Of a stretch of DNA of 64,000 bases, positions 62,679-64,000 are shown in pieces; the first letter of the stretch is position 1, and each line of letters starts with the position of its first letter. Under the pieces are notes generated by a model that was given only the letters and a program-made list of their open reading frames with translations, had not been told where the DNA came from and did not search any database. The DNA is taken from the NCBI GenBank assembly GCA_037349105.1, contig JAYJMM010000081.1, positions 186,001 through 250,000 on the forward strand, read 5' to 3'. Source of the stretch: Limnomonas spitsbergensis. Lineage: Eukaryota > Chlorophyta > Chlorophyceae > Chlamydomonadales. A program made the translations under genes and the position numbers.

Positions 62679-62757
62679 TCGCCAGTATTTAGCCTTAGCA
62701 GGGTTTTACCTCCAAATTAGGGCTGCATTCCCAAACAACCCGACTCGTGGAAAGCAC
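62601..62757 (-). rRNA. Fragment of nuclear 28S rRNA (5' region), pseudogene
   Basis: The reverse complement contains GAGTCGGGTTGTTTGGGAAT, then GCGAGAGACCGATAGCGAAC, AAGTACCGTGAGGGAAAGAT and AAGTGCTTGAAATTG, the invariant block around the start of the D2 expansion segment. Both ends stop abruptly in unrelated sequence, though D2-like sequence may run on to about 62560. It is an isolated insertion, not an rDNA unit. Confidence 0.85.
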
Positions 62758-62944
62758 CTCGAGAAGCAGCCGTACCGTATTGTGTCACCGCACTGTATTT
62801 CCGTTTAGGGTAACCTTGCTGGTAGCTGCCTGGAAAAGTCTGTGTGTGTGAAAAACTGAAAATACCCCCGAGGGCCGCTGGCTCCTTCCCGGTATCTGAT
62901 GGATGGAAGTTGGAGACCATCAAAATCAGTTGTCAAACTGTTGA

Positions 62945-63250
62945 TCCAATATGGTGTCAATCAACCAAAGAAACCAAACGCCACCTCGCCAAGCTCTGGC
63001 ACCAAGAGGGGAAGCCCATCACTCCTACCTTTCTTGCTTCCCATTCTTGTCCAGGGTGCACGTTCCACACTTTAGGGGGCCGTGCTATGCCACGATCCGC
63101 GACAGTGACCGGGCGAGTGATGAGCTGTATGGAAAGGCGGAGGGGGACGGTGGAGGTCTCCTCCCGGGGCTGGATTGCCAGGGGAGCATCAAAGAGGCTG
63201 GTGGCAACGAGGATGCCGTGACCATCTCCGAGTCTGCGTACACTCGTCTC
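62945..63250. other. Possible coding remnant on either strand
   Basis: Both strands are open here. Plus reads VHVPHFRGPCYATIRDSD after a CTTGTCCAG acceptor; minus reads ATSLFDAPLAIQPREET and ARPPKVWNVHPG. Neither is recognised. A TIR element begins exactly at its right edge (63251). Confidence 0.25.
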
Positions 63251-63463
63251 CAAGGTAGCACGATATGGTGAGTCAGCATATCATATTCATGTCAATGGAG
63301 CGTTGACTATGCTTGTGTTGTGGTATTCTCGCTTCTTGATTCCGTATCTGGAAAGTCCACATGCTGACGCGAGGGAATTTTTACGGTCTATCAAAAATAC
63401 TATATCGGACAAAAGGATATGATATGATGGCCCAAAAGACTGAATCGTGTTACCGGTTTCTTG
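63251..63463. mobile_element. 213-bp TIR transposon, same family as 35864-36563, with 8-bp target duplication
   Basis: The left end CAAGGTAGCACGATATGG is identical to the first 18 bp of the 700-bp element. The right end is diverged (ATCGTGTTACC, with 5 extra bases before CTTG), with the same GATGGC(T/C)C(C/A)AAA subterminal string. Flanks are CTCGTCTC on both sides (63243-63250 and 63464-63471). No coding capacity. Confidence 0.8.
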
Positions 63464-63489
63464 CTCGTCTCATGTCCCGCCTTGGGGAC

Positions 63490-64000
63490 CTGGTCTCCGT
63501 ACACTTCTGGGCGGTACACCTGTGGGCGGGTACACCTCTGGGCGGTACACCTCTGAGCAGGTACACCTCTGGACAATACACCTCTGGGCGGTACACCCTT
63601 GGGCGGTTACACCTCTGGGCTGTACATCTCTGGGCGGTACACTTTGGGCGGGTGCACCTCTGGGCTGTACACCTCTGGGCGGATACACCTCTGGGTGGTA
63701 CACCTCTGGGCGGTGCACCTTTGGGCGGTTACACCTCTGGGCGGTTACACCTCTGGGCGGTACACCTCTGGGCTGTACACCTCTGGGCTGTACACCTCTG
63801 GGCGGTACACCTTTGGGCGGGTGCACCTCTGGGTGGTACACCTCTGGGCGGTACACCTCTGGGCTGTACACCTCTGGGTGGGTACACCTCTGGGCGGGTA
63901 CACCTCTGGGCGGTACTCCTCTGTGCGGCACACCTCTGGACAGTATATCTTTGGGCGCTACACCTCTGGGCTGTACACCTCTGGGAGGTATGCCTGAGGG
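63490..64000. repeat. 15-16-bp minisatellite (TACACCTCTGGGCGG) running off the window
   Basis: About 33 units of GGGCGGTACACCTCT with one- or two-base length changes. The core TACACCTCTGGGC is the same as in the dispersed boxes at 32818 and 55014-55866. Both strands stay open in places; no gene. Confidence 0.93.

Noticed and set aside
63470..63997. Open frames repeating RGVQPRGVPP and LWVVHLWAVH
   Set aside because: Generated by the 15-16-bp terminal minisatellite on both strands.
1..64000. tRNA genes
   Set aside because: No cloverleaf with recognisable A and B boxes was noticed by eye; a covariance search would be needed to exclude one.

Overview
This window looks like nuclear DNA of a green alga, probably a prasinophyte-type chlorophyte with a very repeat-rich, intron-rich genome. 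The lineage call is inference. It rests on (i) genes split by many GT-AG introns, (ii) two nuclear genes for plastid proteins of the plant/green-algal lineage (an RH3-type DEAD-box helicase and a CBSX-type twin-CBS protein), (iii) introns and minisatellites full of TTTAGGG-like motifs, and (iv) LINE and TIR-transposon debris.

Layout. Positions 417-27897 (minus): one 18-exon gene of unknown function, open at the left edge. I assembled it by hand; every splice phase agrees, giving 708 codons over 27.5 kb. It encodes an N-terminal helix-rich segment, one transmembrane helix, a long Cys/Asn-rich region and a putative EF-hand pair. Positions 29069-33310 (plus): a divergent 3-exon gene for a 311-aa protein with an internal hydrophobic signal; a 5'-truncated LINE sits in its second intron. 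Positions 33311-40454: a transposon graveyard with a 700-bp TIR element (8-bp target duplication), inverted repeats, a long perfect hairpin and zinc-finger ORF debris. Positions 40455-54792 (plus): a 15-exon gene for an 873-aa plastid DEAD-box helicase of the RH3 type. Positions 54793-57716: LINE reverse-transcriptase debris and repeat boxes. Positions 57717-61788 (minus): a 6-exon CBSX-like gene, convergent with RH3. Positions 61789-64000: a 28S rRNA fragment, a second copy of the TIR family and a terminal minisatellite.

The main observation is structural. Almost every exon of the 18-exon gene and of RH3, and at least one exon each of the other two genes, has one to several decayed partial copies ('echoes') of its acceptor or donor edge in the neighbouring intron. 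The copies are always in the same orientation and always carry the exon-intron junction. Some have grown into long minisatellites: a 63-bp array of 4.3 kb with higher-order periods, and a 48-bp telomere-like array of 5.3 kb that starts about 8 bp inside the intron from a 5' splice site. This suggests introns grow by repeated local tandem duplication across splice junctions.

Functionally, RH3 and CBSX are both plastid proteins (RNA splicing/ribosome assembly, and adenosine-ligand or thioredoxin regulation in characterised plants). No operon-like logic links the genes.
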